Below, one piece after another: positions 1 through 12,240 of a DNA stretch of 64,000 nucleotides. This DNA comes from Acarospora socialis (taxonomy: Eukaryota; Ascomycota; Lecanoromycetes; Acarosporales; Acarosporaceae). The notes beneath the pieces were generated by a model. The model was not told the origin of the DNA. It did not search any database and saw only the letters and a program-made list of their open reading frames with translations. How positions within the stretch are numbered: position 1 is the stretch's first letter; the number at the start of each line of letters is the position of its first letter. Where the stretch lies: positions 1,860,001 to 1,924,000 of the forward strand of contig JAMYGW020000004.1 of NCBI GenBank assembly GCA_025617375.2, written 5' to 3'. Position numbers and translations under genes: made by a program.

Positions 1-1014
1 TCAAAGCAGCAGAGTCAGGGCAGGGCGGGCAAGCCTCGTCACAGCTCAGTCCTAGGGTTACTCGGCAATACCTCCGAGTCAGGTACACACACGGTACATA
101 CGCCTAGCAGTTATCGTACTGGACGAGTACGACTTACCGGGCCACATCCAGGTTGGCTTGAGCGTTGTGCTTTCGGTTCGCCTCTGCGGGCCTTCTTAGG
201 CCTTGCTAGCCTGCTGCGAACTCCGCAGATCTATTTCCCCCTTCTGCCAAGAAGCTCAGGTACCTACCTACCTACCTTAGCACCTCTGACTCCACCATTC
301 TCCGCCCATCCCTCCCGGAGCGAGCAAGGACACAGTCTGTCCGACTACTGGCCTAGGTTGAGATCTCATGTCTAGAAAGATGACAAGGGCTTTGTTATTT
401 GGCAACGGGCGGCCCGCCAATGGATGTTCGAATCCGGACGATGGATGTGTAGCTGAATCTTGGGACGACGATAACTCTGAAAGATCAGGCAGGGATCTAT
501 AAGATCTCATTGCACGCCTTCGCGATCTTCCATTGGCAGTCTTGTAATTCGTACCGTGCAATAGCACCAGCTCTTGGTCGAGGGTCGTATGTGATTGCCA
601 TCGTTGCACGTCACTCAAAACAGGTACGAGGAACTCTCGAACTATTTGTATAAGGGTCTAGGAGCCCTTTCATTCTAAAACAACATACTGTACTCAAGCC
701 CGTCATATAGTACAAAAGCTCAGTCTCCTGTTGATGCCCTGTTCTATTTCTCAATGCAAAGGACTGCGCCAGGTAGTGAACCTGGCATTGACTTACGACC
801 TAGACCTATAACCTTTGACTCGACGTGTTCTCCGTCTCCGACTGCATCAAATCGAACTTGAGACCACATATCATCTGAGTATCTTTGCCTGCCGATTGAC
901 ATACTGTCATCTGGTGAAGGATACACGCCATTGAGTATTAGCCCAAGGTCAAAGCCTTCTGAAAAGCAATCCCATCTTTCTAATCTCATCACAGACATCA
1001 TTTCTGCCTCCTGA
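1..1014. other. Intergenic, no gene supported
   Basis: No reading frame here resembles a known family, and the open frames are short (up to 113 codons) and overlap each other. A run of CTAC/TACC repeats ending in CCTTA lies at about 259-279; similar short motifs recur in many spacers of this window. The right part is presumably the promoter of the chitinase gene that starts at 1015. Confidence 0.5.
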
Positions 1015-2393
1015 ATGCAACGTTGGATAAAGCCCTCTACTCCCGATTACATCAAGCAAAGTCAACGCACCGACCAGATGTCCGGCCTTTCCGGGCACAG
1101 TCCTCCGCCCATTAGTTGGCTTACCCATCCCTTCCGCAACCAACAACGCCAACCGGTAGATCCAACGGAGTCGACAGTTCCGTACTTTGTCAACGCAGTT
1201 TACTATCCAAATTGGCGGGTCTATAGGCAACAACCACCTTCGTCCTTGAAGCTTGGCTATGTTTCGCATGTCTACTACGCATTTGCCTGGTATGTCGTGT
1301 AAATGATCCTTTGTCTCGGCTTCTGATGCGCTGACTGTCGGTACTTCGTTAGGCTGAAAGCGGATGGTAGCGTGTTTGTGAGTTTCATCGAAAGAGCTGG
1401 GCTTCGATCTGTTACTGACCGTGACCGAAGCTGAGTGACGACTACGCCGATTCGCAAATTATCGTCGACGGCAGCCAGGGATGTCTGAAATCATTCGTGC
1501 AGCTAAGGCAGAACCACCAGCACCTGAAACTTATCCTTTCGGTTGGTGGTGGCGGCCAAGGAAGTTCTTCCTTCGCCTCTGTAGCAAGCGATCCGATGAC
1601 GAGGGATACTTTCGCACGAACGGCGATGGAGCTAGTGAACACATATCATCTCGATGGCATAGACGGTACTTGAAAAGCCCCGCATCTCCCTTCTAAGTGG
1701 TGAAGGTACTAAAAGCTTGCAGTTGACTGGGAATATCCCACGAATCCCCAGCAGGGAGCGCACTATATTCATCTCCTCGCCGCTCTTCGGGCGTATCTAC
1801 CACAGCAGAGGTACATCCTGACCTCTGCACTGCCGGCTGGAGAATGGGCTTTGAGAAACATCAACCTAAGGGTGGCCGAGAACTACCTAGACTTTGTCAA
1901 CCTGATGACCTATGACTTTTCTGGTCCGTGGGTGGAGGCTTCCGGTCATCAAGCACAGTTGTGGGCTCCACGCCATCCTCACAGTGATGCCGCATCGATC
2001 TCATGCCACTCTGCCGTGAGCTACGTGATCTCTCAAGGCGTACCTTCGAAAAAGATCTTACTTGGCATCCCCGCGTACGGACGGTCTTTCCTTGGGGCCA
2101 GGTTTGTTGGCCAAAGCTACAACGGCCACGGCGGCGAGGAGGGGACTTTTGAGTATCAACATCTACCTCGCCCTGGCTCACAGGAGTACGTCGATGACCA
2201 ACTTGGCGCGGCATACTGTGTCGGAGGGGATGGTGGCTTTGTCACATATGACAACCCGCAAACTGTCCGGATGAAAGCAGAGTATGTCGCGCAGAATCGG
2301 CTTGGAGGAATGTTTTACTGGACCGGCACCGCGGATGCCCAAGGTCCAAGAAGTCTGGTTCAGACTGGATACAATGCTTTGCATAACCTATAA
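1015..2393 (+). CDS. GH18 chitinase, probably intracellular (ChiB-like)
   Basis: Predicted endochitinase of glycoside hydrolase family 18, hydrolysing beta-1,4 links in chitin. Four exons join in frame (1015-1289, 1353-1377, 1431-1665, 1723-2393) to give 401 residues; exon 2 is only 25 nt. Substrate-barrel motifs are clear: YFVNAVYYPNW near the start, LILSVGGG, and the catalytic DGIDVDWEYP, which is split by the third intron and restored exactly on splicing, so the acid/base Glu is present. Later motifs include LMTYDF, GIPAYGRSF and the C-terminal GMFYWTGTAD. No signal peptide is visible at either possible start (1015 or the in-frame ATG at 1078), which fits the fungal ChiB-type enzymes implicated in autolysis and wall turnover. 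The exact start is uncertain; the family is not. Confidence 0.93.
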
Positions 2394-2860
2394 CTGCTAG
2401 CGACATGCGCCTGTAACTTCTCCACTCGTGGAGCGGAGGGCAGGAGAATATGACTGGGGGCGGCGTGCAGGTGCTTTCAAGCATGTTCTGCAGAACTAAT
2501 CAAGGCCACGGAAATAAACAAAGCAACTTAGGTATTGATCTTATCAAGAATTACTCAACACCTCGTCCACGTAACTGCAGTGACAAGCCCAAGGAATCCG
2601 AAGGTAGGTAGAGGTATAGTGAAGTAAAAGTAGTTATTGATACGGCAGGGATTCGCTTACGGTACGCTCTCTGGTGGTGCCCTTACCAGTTGCCATGACT
2701 GTACAATACGTAACTCTCACCAGTTATATACCGACACTGCTGAAGTGCGCTTGCACAGATCTACCTTACTGAACCAAAATTGGCTGCTGTGTCCAAGTGA
2801 CATATTGGTTCCCAAAAGAGATACTCCAAGTGACGCGAATGCAGGAACCTATCGAGGTCC
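2394..2860. other. Intergenic, 3' of chitinase and 5' of VPS53
   Basis: Spacer between two genes on the same strand. It carries a short AAGGTAGGTAG-type motif near 2602 and AT-rich sequence. An open frame at 2637-2873 has no recognisable content and overlaps the VPS53 start in another frame. Confidence 0.5.
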
Positions 2861-5641
2861 ATGCCGCAGTTGAATGGACTATCAGCTACACCAGACTCCC
2901 TAGACTCAGGTACCTTGCAACTCCACAATCAGGAGTGCTATACCGATTACTGATATTCTCCACGATCAGCTGATTATGACCCCATTGATCACCTGAATGC
3001 AATCTTTTCTCATCCTTCCACCCTCTCTTCCGTTTCCAAAGCGTCCCAAGCTCTGAAAGATCACCAACATGAGCTCGAGGCCAACATTGCTGAGCTCGTC
3101 AGTCAGCAATCGACGACCGATGTCGAAAGCATTCAGCGCATTCAAGCGACCAAAGCCGATCTCAGCCAGCTGTTCAAGAAGATCGAGGATGTGCAGGAGC
3201 GTGCTGTACAAACGGAGCGGGCGATTACGGAAATGACGGCGGATATCAAGCGCTTGGACAACACGAAGCGAAATCTCACACGCTCGATGACGGCGCTGAA
3301 AAGGCTGCAGATGTTGACGACGGCGTATGATCAATTGCGCGGCCTGAGCAGATCCAGGCAATACCGAGAATGTGCTCAGTTGTTACAGGCAGTTATACAG
3401 TTGATGACACACTTCAAGTCTTACCGTTCGATTGATCAGATCGCTACGCTCAGCCGGAACGTGGCGGATCTGCAGCGAGAGCTACTCGAGCAGGTCTGTG
3501 AGGACTTCGAAATCACGTTCGCCAAGGGCGAGGTTGCACAAAGGAAGGGAATGCTGGCTGAGGCGTGCTTGGTCATGGATGCTCTGGGGGAAAATGCAAG
3601 GAGTCGGTTGATTACTTGGTATTGCAATACGCAGCTGCGCGAATACAGGCAGGTCTTCCGGGGCAATGACGAGGCTGGGTCACTGGACAATATCTCGAGG
3701 AGGTATTCATGGTTCAAGAGGATGCTCAAGACGTATGACGATGAACATGCCGTCATATTCCCTGCTTATTGGAGAGTCAACGAGATGCTGGCCAATGCAT
3801 TCTGCGAAGCAACGAGGGACGATTTCCAAGGGATACTGTCAAGGGCGATTCGGAAGGTCGAAGGACAATCGCTAGACGTCAACCTACTGCTGTCTTGCCT
3901 CCAGGAGACTTTGGATTTCGAGCATGGTCTAGAAAGGCGCTTTGCGACCACAGTACGAATGAACGATCCTATGATGTGTACTCCGCTGACCAGGTGCAGT
4001 CACGCACTTCAATGGATACTCTCACATCCAGTGATGATAGATCGCCAGTCTTCACCCAAGCCATCTCGGTAGCTTTTGAGCCTTACCTCAGCGTCTGGAT
4101 AGAAGCCCAGGATAGGTACTAGTTACCAAGCGTCGGCTCTCTTCGATTAAACTAACATGGCCAGGCAACTCTCCACGATGATTCCAAAGTACCGCCAACA
4201 GTCCCCTCGGCCACCTGATGAGGAGTTCTCTTCACAGCTCGTAATACCATCCTCTATAGAACTGTTCAGCTTCTATCGGTTAACTTTAGCACAATGCGCC
4301 AAGCTTTCCACCGGCAGTAGGCTTGTTGAACTGTCTACAGTTTTTGCCAAGTACCTTGATCAGTATGCGCAACAAGTGTTGTTATACTATATCAGCGAAC
4401 GGCCAACCGGCCAAACACCGTCCAAAACCGCCTCCGTCGAAGATACCGTGCTGGTCCTAAATACTGCCGACTACTGCTACACTACGTGCACCCAGCTGGA
4501 AGAAAAGATCAAAGGTCGGGTTGACGAGGGCCTCAAGTCTAACATCGACCTTCAAAGCCAAGCTGATGCGTTCATGGGAATTGCTAGCGCGGCGGTCCGT
4601 GGCCTTGTCCGGAAAGTCGAAGTTGATTGCGAGAGCGCCTGGCGAGAGATGCGTAACACGTCTTGGAGCAAGCTCGAGGGTGTCAGCGACCAAAGCCCGT
4701 ACGTGGCCGAGCTACTGCGAAAAGTCAAGGATCGAGCGGGAGAGATCTTGGGACTACTGCACAAGCAACAGTACGCGCGAGCTTTCTGCGACAACCTGGT
4801 TGAGTTGCTGGCAAATGCCTACGTTGCCAATATCGTGCAGTGCCGGCCGGTGTCAGAGATTGGCGCAGAGCAGGTAAGGTGCACTCAGCTCTTCGATTGA
4901 CCCCGAATTGCTCACTCGCAGCAGATGCTCCTCGACTCTTACGTGTTGAAGAAAGGTTTCGAAGAGCTCTTCAACATCAACCATCCCGGCACGCCAGCGC
5001 CGGCCGGGTACATCAAGCGTGTGTCCCAAAGCATGGCCAAAATCGACCCACTCCTCAAGACGCTCCAGGTCCGGCCCTCGCCTCCCGAAGCCCTCGTGCA
5101 AGCCTACCTGATCCACATCGGCGACAAATCCGACCCCAATTTCCGCAAGGTCCTCGAACTCAAGGGCATCCGCAAGCAAGACCAGTCTTCTCTCGTCGAG
5201 CTCTTTCACGCTCACCGAGACAGTCCTCGCAACGAGGACCTCCCACAAACCTCGCCGCTCCTCACCTCCCTGCAGATCCAGGGCGGCGGCAGCTCCCACG
5301 GCGGCGCGGGGCTTGGCAGCATCAGCATCGGCAATGCGGCAAACATCCCCAGTACATCCTCGCTTCCAGCACGTTTCGACCCCTCGACCTTTGGCTCGGC
5401 GCTCATGTCCGCGGCCCGCGACGGCGTCGACCGATTCGGCACCCCGATCCTCGGGGGTGGCGGTAGCTCGAATACACCGTCTGGAGCGATGTCCCCACCC
5501 CAAGGCAACGAAGGACATGCCGCCGCTGCCGCGCATTTGAATGATAATTTGAGGAATATTGGGAAGTTCTTCAAGCGAGATTTGGGGAGCTTTGGAGGGA
5601 GATTTGGTGGTGGTGGGAAGAGTGTGGATGAGGGAAGGTAG
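2861..5641 (+). CDS. VPS53, subunit of the GARP tethering complex
   Basis: Predicted Vps53, which with Vps51/52/54 tethers endosome-derived vesicles at the trans-Golgi network. Five exons (2861-2909, 2970-3952, about 4000-4115, 4165-4873, about 4925-5641) give about 857 residues. The short first exon supplies the start and joins to ADYDPIDHLNAIFSHPS, the typical fungal N-terminus. The long coiled-coil part follows, with the diagnostic DQLRGLSRSRQYRECAQL and HFKSYRSIDQIA, then AFEPYLSVWIEAQDR and DSYVLKKGFEELF. Intron 2 is very short: the acceptor is at 3993 (41 bp) or 3999 (47 bp), both in frame. The last acceptor is also a tandem CAGCAG choice (4921 or 4924). The C-terminal 130 residues are Gly/Ser-rich low complexity. 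Confidence 0.95.
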
Positions 5642-6002
5642 AGACTGGGGGTAGACACTGGGGACTGGGAGGGGTGGATTGAGAGGGGACTATATTATAT
5701 TATTCTCTGTCTTGAACAATTTGAATTGCACGTTTGGTTCATGTGTGTGTTTCGGATGATACGCAACGACCCAGTTTCCGTGGTGGAAGACACACAGTCG
5801 AGGGACGATAACCTAGAGTCTAATAGTATACTGTCCAGCCTTTCGTCCCTTTCTTCCTATAGGCGACGTACGTGTTGAGTACGAGACTGCAGAGCGCGAG
5901 TTCAACAATCAACTCCCTCTCATCGCCGTAACCCCGACACGGAGTGAAAATGCCATCGCTCTCTGCCGTGAGAGGGAAAGCGTCGCCTTCCAAGATAGGG
6001 TT

Positions 6003-7140
6003 TCGAAGACTCTCGTCGAACGTCCCAGATTCTTGAGCGTGATAGAGGGGCGCTCCAGTGTGCTATGAGTTTTGCCATTGAATGACGAGAGGCACCTCAA
6101 GAGGTTTTCCAAGACTCTCATCGAACGTCTCAGGCTCCGTACCCTGGAGGGAGGACATCCAGAATCAACTCTTATACTACTGCTGTCAAGGAAGCGAAGA
6201 GCGCAGAGGGTACATTGGTCTCTGTCAACCGTCTTAACGTCTGGAGTGATGGGGGCTCAACTCCAGAGCCAACGTCCTCATCTTCAGCCCCGGCGTCATC
6301 ATCAACTGAACCACTTCCCTCCTCCTCCTGTACCACATGAATCCAGTTGCCGCCTTCATCCTGGATCCAAGATCCACTCTCGCTGGATTCATAACCGTAG
6401 CGAGCGCAGGGATCCTCCTCGTCGACGTACATGTCATCCGCCCTTCAGAGTACTAAGGTAGATAGCCAGGCTAGAGAGGTTTTCAGAGATTGCCGTCGGG
6501 CATCTCAGCTTCAATTAGGGGAGGTATAGGGGGAACTGCAGAGTAGGGTACTACTAGGTATGGTTTCTGGCACTGAAAGAAACGATACTGAAAGGGGGTT
6601 TTGAAGACTCTCATTGAACCTCTCAGGCTTTGGAGCCTAGAATAGGTGACGGGAGGACCTCAGAGTCTCCTACGATATGATTCCTTTCACTGAGAGAAAT
6701 CGAAGACTCCCATCGAACGTCTCAGGTGTTGGAGCCTAGATCAGATGCCAGGGGTACTCCGAGAGCCAAGAGCGCAAGATCCTGAAACATGTTCGTCGAA
6801 CCTCTCAGGCAAATCTTCATGCCGATGAACTCCACCTGGATGTAATGAAGGACTCACCACTGAGCGATGGTGATTCCATACCCAGACCTTGCCCCTATCA
6901 TTTTCAGAGGGACCCTCAGCACCTGGTCTGGTGAGACGTTCGATGAACATGTTCAGGAAACCCAAATGCGGTAATACCACTTATGGGTTGACCGTTTCAG
7001 GCCTCTCCATGCTCGTCAGCACCGAGCCGTGGTGGACTACCCATCACCAGAGGGTGATGAGCTTAGATTGGACCTCGTCTAGTAGTACTCTGGAGGGTCC
7101 CTCACCAGCCTGTTTGAGCTGAGACGTTCGACGACGGAGC
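6003..7140. repeat. Degenerate interspersed repeat, direct and inverted copies
   Basis: Copies of an element containing AAGACTCTCRTCGAACGTCTC occur in direct orientation at about 6003-6035, 6104-6150, 6596-6640, 6701-6740 and 6785-6810, and inverted at about 6931-6956 and 7118-7140. Two direct copies share a longer tail (GGAGCCTAGA). The copies at 6783-6811 and 6930-6957 form a near-perfect inverted repeat of about 28 bp around a 120-bp centre. Segments at 6908-6946 and 7094-7134 also match each other. I know no family for it. Confidence 0.6.
6172..6432 (-). CDS. Possible short acidic protein, unknown
   Basis: An 86-codon open frame starting with ATG at 6432. Its translation is rich in Glu, Asp, Ser and Gly, with segments such as YGYESSESGSWIQDEGGNWI that look more protein-like than the alternative frames. 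No family was recognised. It lies inside the repeat-bearing spacer and no confident introns were found. It may be a genuine small gene, an exon of a decayed gene, or chance. Confidence 0.22.
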   Translation of the reverse strand: MYVDEEDPCARYGYESSESGSWIQDEGGNWIHVVQEEEGSGSVDDDAGAEDEDVGSGVEPPSLQTLRRLTETNVPSALFASLTAVV

Positions 7141-7295
7141 AGTATTTCCGGATCCGGTGCTGCGGAGATAGCCTTCGGGGTGAGCTTTGAAATGATTTGG
7201 TTGGCGGTTAAACAACATCGGTCACGTCACCCCGTCAACATATTGGCAAACACAAGATGTTTTGATTGAATTTCTTTCTTAGTCATATCATCTCA

Positions 7296-9658
7296 TTATG
7301 ATTTCCCCTTCGGCCCCGTCGGCACCTCCTTCACCACCCGCACCTTACCTTGACCCAGACTAGGGCTATTCCCGCGCGTGCCTTGACTCTTCTCGCCGCC
7401 CTCTCCTCCACTTCGATCACAGCTCCTAGCATCGATCCCTAAGATCCCACCGACGTTATTCCGATCGCCCGGCACGCTGAACTCCCGATACGCATACTTC
7501 CACTCGTTCAGGAACGTCCGGATCGCTTTCCCGACTTTGTCCTTCCCGTTCTTCGAGTGGTGACCCGTTCCCGTGATGGCGTAGACGGGGCGGGTAGAGG
7601 ACTGTTGTTCGAACAGGACACGCTCGAGGTACTCGACCGCTTCTTCCGGGTGCAGACCGTGCAGGTCGACGTACAGTTCGGCGGTCGAGGCCGTGTTGGC
7701 GTCTTTGTTGCGTTCTTCGTAGAGCAGACGCGCGGCTTCGCGGTGCGCTTTTCGCATCAGGTCGTTCTCGCTCTGGCCACGCAGGCTGAGGGCCTTGGCG
7801 GCGCGGGCGTCGTTGCGATTCCAGGCTTGTGCGGCGCTATCATATACCTTTCAGTCGTTGTCCTTTAAATTTGGTTAGACCCTCTGAGATCGATATACCT
7901 TTGCAGAAATTTGTTCCTCAGACCACCATGCTTGATGGCGTCTTGCCGTGCCTTCAAATACATCTGATTCGCCTTCTCGCCAGTCTCAAGCCACGGAACA
8001 TGCTGAGGCGATGGGATTGACTGTGCAGCTGAACCGTATTCCCTGCTGCTGGTGAAGCTCCTGTTCTTCATAAGCCCCTTTCGGAGGAGACCAGGTGCTG
8101 GAGAAGGCGACATCCTGACAATGTCCGCGAGAGAACTCGGAATGCTCTCCTTGCTATGGGAGTGACCGTGACCGCCACGTTTGCCGTGATGCTTCTTCCC
8201 CATCTTCGAACCGGCTGATCCTAGAGAAGGAAAAGCATCGGTGTCATCCACGGGGATAGCTGGCGTTGTCTCGCGCGACTGATGTCGACTTGTTGGACGT
8301 GAACCAGACCGCGGTGAAAAGCCGTTGACTGCTGGTACGGAGGGATGTCCCTTGCTGAAGCCGGGAAGCGCTGGTCCAAAGCCGCCTCCGCCATACAAGT
8401 TGGTTTGGTAAGCAGACGAGCCCATGGAGTTTGGATAGGTTGCGTTGGACCATTGATTCGTTCCCATGGACTGCAATGCTGGGAAGGAGTCAAAGTCTTG
8501 AAGTTGAAAACTAGGTTGTAGGTTCTGCTGCGGGGGGGTGCCCACAACTAAGCTCCCATCATCCATCGTAAGACGGTTCACGAGGGCTGAAGGGTCATGT
8601 GAAAAGATGCATGTGTCCCCGGCAAGACAGTTACCCATGACCCAGTACCTATAATGTCAGTCAAGTCGGCCTTACTATGCTCAACAGAAACAATAGACAT
8701 ACTTGCAGATATGGTTGCTCAGGTCGTGGCTGTATCTGCAGTCGGCTCTGAAGCATTGACCCGTAGAGAGCCAGAATCTGCACACGACGCCATTGCGTGC
8801 TTGCTCGGGGTTGCTGATAGGTAGCGTCGCATTTGGCTTCATTGATTTCCCGACAAGTATGGTTCCGTTCTGGTCGGAGATGTTGTTCTGCATCTGCTGA
8901 GACTCTAAACACTGGCCATCCATAAGTGTCATGATGGTAGCGCTGAGATCGTATCCATTCATCTCCAGTGCTCTCTCTATCTCTTCATCCGACCTCTCGT
9001 CTCCCAGCACTGATCGTAGCATATCGTATGAACTCATGTCCGTCTGTTGAGGCTGTACCCACGCAGCAGCAGCTCCGCTGAGGCCACTCTCACCGCTGTA
9101 CCGACCTCCCGCGGACGACGCATTACTCGCTGTATCATCGTTTACTAGCCAGTCCACCGTATCACTTCCGTAATCCCCATATATTTCTGGCGTCGGACCC
9201 GAGTCGCTGAATTCGTACGCATTCAGATTCGGACTATGCGGTATCGGGCTGGCAAACGCTAGACGAGGTGAAGGACGCGGTGAGGTAAATGGCGAGGCGG
9301 TCGACGATTTAGCTCTTGTGAAACCAGGCGGCGCGAATCCTAGACCAGGTGGCGGTGCCGGAGTCACTCCCGTGCTTGTGGGTGACGAAGCCAGGGGTGT
9401 TCCAGCGCGTGGCATCTGCCACTGCGCCGGTGACGGCCGCCGAATGACGGTATGACGAACCGGTGCAGGCGACGTAGAAGGCGCCGTCGAATCCCGAAAG
9501 CGCCATAAAACATTCAGTATCGCATCCTCCAGGAGTGGTCCAGACAGCGACGTTTCTTTGCCCAAGAGCTCTTCAAGCTTCTCGGTCTTGTCTTCCTCTT
9601 CCAGCGTCTTGTCCTGTAGGATTGGAAGACACAAGTCGTACACAGTATCGGACACCAT
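7296..9658 (-). CDS. CCCH zinc-finger and Smr domain protein
   Basis: Three exons (9658-8703, 8648-7899, 7836-7296) give 748 residues. Visible parts in order are an N-terminal alpha-helical region with a proline/serine-rich linker; a CUE-like segment (ERSDEEIERALEMNGYDLSA) near residues 235-260; two tandem CCCH zinc fingers, VCRFWLSTGQC to CRYSH followed by CKYWVMGNC to CIFSH, the second restored by splicing; a disordered middle; and a C-terminal Smr domain with LYVDLHGLHPEEAVEYLE and the loop ITGTGHHSKNGKDKVG. Smr domains are nuclease or RNA-binding modules, and CCCH fingers bind RNA, so a role in RNA surveillance or decay is inferred. Relatives with this domain set occur in other filamentous fungi. 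The substrate is unknown. Confidence 0.88.
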
Positions 9659-10812
9659 ATTGGTACGTCCGAGACTTGGGATGGTCGAGTTGAGTGCACG
9701 GGGTTGGGGTGAGCGCTCGACAATATGCAGTAGGTGTGGCTATATGACGCTGGGTGAATGCTGCTCTGCGACATAAAGCAAGGTGTCAGGAAAGTGAGTT
9801 GTAACTAATTGCTGATGACCATTAGGGTCACATCGCAATATAGGTTTACAGCTCAGCGCATGTGTAGGGGAGGACATGGGAGGACATTGACGAGGCGCGG
9901 GATGACCGTCGATCTCGCCTTACCCGTCCCCGATTGGCTTATCAGAGCAATCGGTACGAAGTTCAGTACTTGTAAGCGCGCCCCAGCTTATTCTACCTCA
10001 CTTGAGTATCTTGTACTGTCACATCAATACTTGTGGTGGGATGAGACCCAGTGCCATGAATCATGGGATAATGATATACGACGTAAGGTACATAGTACTT
10101 TGTAGAGATATAATTTCAAGGCGAATAAGACTTGGTAGTCTTTAGGTGGGAAACCTACCTATACAATTGATATGTCCTGTCTTAAGTTACGAGTATTTGT
10201 ACAGAAACTCCTTTGCCTGAGGTGTTCGCTACCTTATAGGAAGTACCTTATCGGAACCCCGTCACGTAAGGTACTCGTACTTACCTAGGCTTGCCTTACT
10301 CCTCGTTGTGAGCACCAGGTCACCCTCCTCGAACGTGGTACAAGAGTCTCGTCATCTCTGTAACGACCTAAGGAGTGAGAATAATCTCCAGGAATGCAAA
10401 CCTCATTTGACAGGGGAATGGTTGAACCTGAACGACGGACCTACGTAACACCGATGCCGTGTCGGTGCCTGCATATGACGCGCGGTTGTCTACAAGTATA
10501 ACCAACATCAGATCTTCAGTTGCACCGTTTGGTGTGCTGATTTGGTGATCTCTCCTCTTAGAGAGCTTGCGCCTCAAATTCTCTACTCACAGTTCTCCAT
10601 CTTATCTCTTTCCTGTCCAGCGTCATACATACCTCGACAAACATATCAACACCCTTACGTTAAACGCGGAAACATCGATGACGGGACTCAGCAGTTATCG
10701 GTCAACCTCCTGATACGGTGCGACTACCTCGCCCTCGACATATTCATCTTGTGGATACCCTACGGTGTACAGCAGTAGCATTGGCCGACCCATCTTTGGT
10801 TAAGCTTCCGTC
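9659..10812. other. Divergent intergenic region
   Basis: Shared upstream region of the CCCH/Smr gene (left, minus) and TVP38 (right, plus). No convincing frame or RNA gene is seen. Between about 10140 and 10300 it has several TACCTA, AAGGTA and TTACCT elements of the kind repeated across spacers of this window. Confidence 0.5.
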
Positions 10813-12115
10813 ATGCCTTCCGACTACAACTCAACGGCCAGAGCGCTAGCTCTACCAACGTCACCACAACAGTCTCCTTCGTTGGAGCCTCAACGTGGAT
10901 CCCCATCCTGGTCTCGCCATCAGTCGGGTATGCCACAGTCTGGAAGGCAGTCTCCTTATTCACGTGGTGGAGGTCTCCGAGACAAATTCATAGATAACGC
11001 CGAGAGGATACAGCGGCGGGTCTCTAGAACTATCAAGCGGTTGACTCCCGCCCAGAAGATTCTGGCATGTGTTGCCCTTGTTGTGAACGTGGTACTTGTG
11101 GTACTCTTTCTTGTTTATAATGAGAGGATCTTTGGCTGGCTGGAGCCATATGCGGCGAAATGGAAAGACCTGAGGGGCGGCTGGCTCATAATCTGGGCCG
11201 TCACCTTCATAGCCGCCTTCCCTCCTCTGATAGGCTATTCGACCTGTGTGACAACTGCTGGTTTCGTCTATGGCTTTCCCGTTGGGTAAGTGTCCTGTGT
11301 TTTGCACTTGTCTAAGAATTTCTTGCGCTTTCAAGAAAATTTGCTAACCTTAGGACTGTAGCTGGTTTATCATTGCCTCCGCTACTGTGATTGGATCCTT
11401 GTGCTCATTTATTGTCTCGAGGACCATTCTTTCAAAGTTCGTCCATCGACTGATCGCGAAGGACAAGCGGTTTGCTGCTTTGTCCCTAACACTTAAACAT
11501 GATGGCCTCAAATTACTTTGCATGATCAGGCTATGTCCCTTGCCTTACTCGATATCAAATGGAGCGTTGTCGACTTTTCCAACGGTTCACCCTCTTATGT
11601 TCGCATTGGCAACAGCTATTGCGTCTCCGAAATTATTGATACATGTCTTCATCGGAAGCAGACTTGCCGCTATTGCGAGAAGCGGAGAGAAGATGGATGC
11701 GGCGACGAAAGCCATTAACTACGCCAGTATCGTGATTGGAGCCATACTTGGAATAGCCACGGGCTGGTTCATCTATCGGAGGTAGGAACACTGGGATTTT
11801 CGTCAGGTCATAGCTAAGCATCGTAACAGGACCGTAATGCGAGCGGAACAACTTGAAGAGGAAGAAAGATCTGCTTTACGGCAATCCGTGGCGCGTGGTG
11901 AGGGTTACGGTGAATTCTCCGATGACCCGGAGGGTGAGGCTGCTGCAGCTACTGTACTTCGGGATGATGATGTAGAATTCTTCGACGACGCGGATAGTGG
12001 AGATCCTGGAGGCTATCGAGATGATTCTTCTGGTACTGAGCAGGATGTCTTCCGACATGGTGATGGGGATGAAGGGGCCTCAATAGGTCTGGGTAAACAG
12101 AATACTCGGGTATAA
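10813..12115 (+). CDS. TVP38, Golgi membrane protein (VTT/SNARE-associated family)
   Basis: Three exons (10813-11285, 11362-11781, 11830-12115) give 392 residues. After a Ser/Pro-rich cytosolic N-terminus come several hydrophobic segments: one in [20 protein letters not shown], then [20 protein letters not shown], then further ones in exon 2. The VTT (DedA-like) core includes [20 protein letters not shown] and the loop [18 protein letters not shown], both typical of yeast Tvp38. The C-terminal tail is acidic and likely cytosolic. Tvp38 is a Golgi/endosome membrane protein of uncertain biochemical role; related VTT proteins scramble lipids. Both introns restore frame exactly. Confidence 0.93.
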
Positions 12116-12240
12116 CCCTGAAGCTCCGTGGTCTTCCTTTCAATCGGCGTTCGAGTCGTTGTCTCCAGAACTGGAACCATGGCTGTTTGAGACATATATT
12201 TAAGCAACTGAGATGTATCAAGCTAATAATGTTGACAAAT

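Larger units (their letters stand above)
5642..7295. other. Gene-poor spacer with degenerate repeat
   Basis: The stretch is tail-to-tail between VPS53 and the CCCH/Smr gene. It holds several imperfect copies of a motif centred on TCATCGAACGTCTCAGG (listed separately) and one possible short coding frame on the minus strand at 6172-6432. No transposon protein was recognised. Confidence 0.5.

Noticed and set aside
277-618. 113-codon frame on the minus strand
   Set aside because: No domain, low-complexity content and no splice context; overlaps other equally open frames.
5642-7295. A mobile element as source of the repeat field
   Set aside because: No transposase-like frame, no clear terminal repeats or target-site duplication could be seen, so only a repeat is reported.
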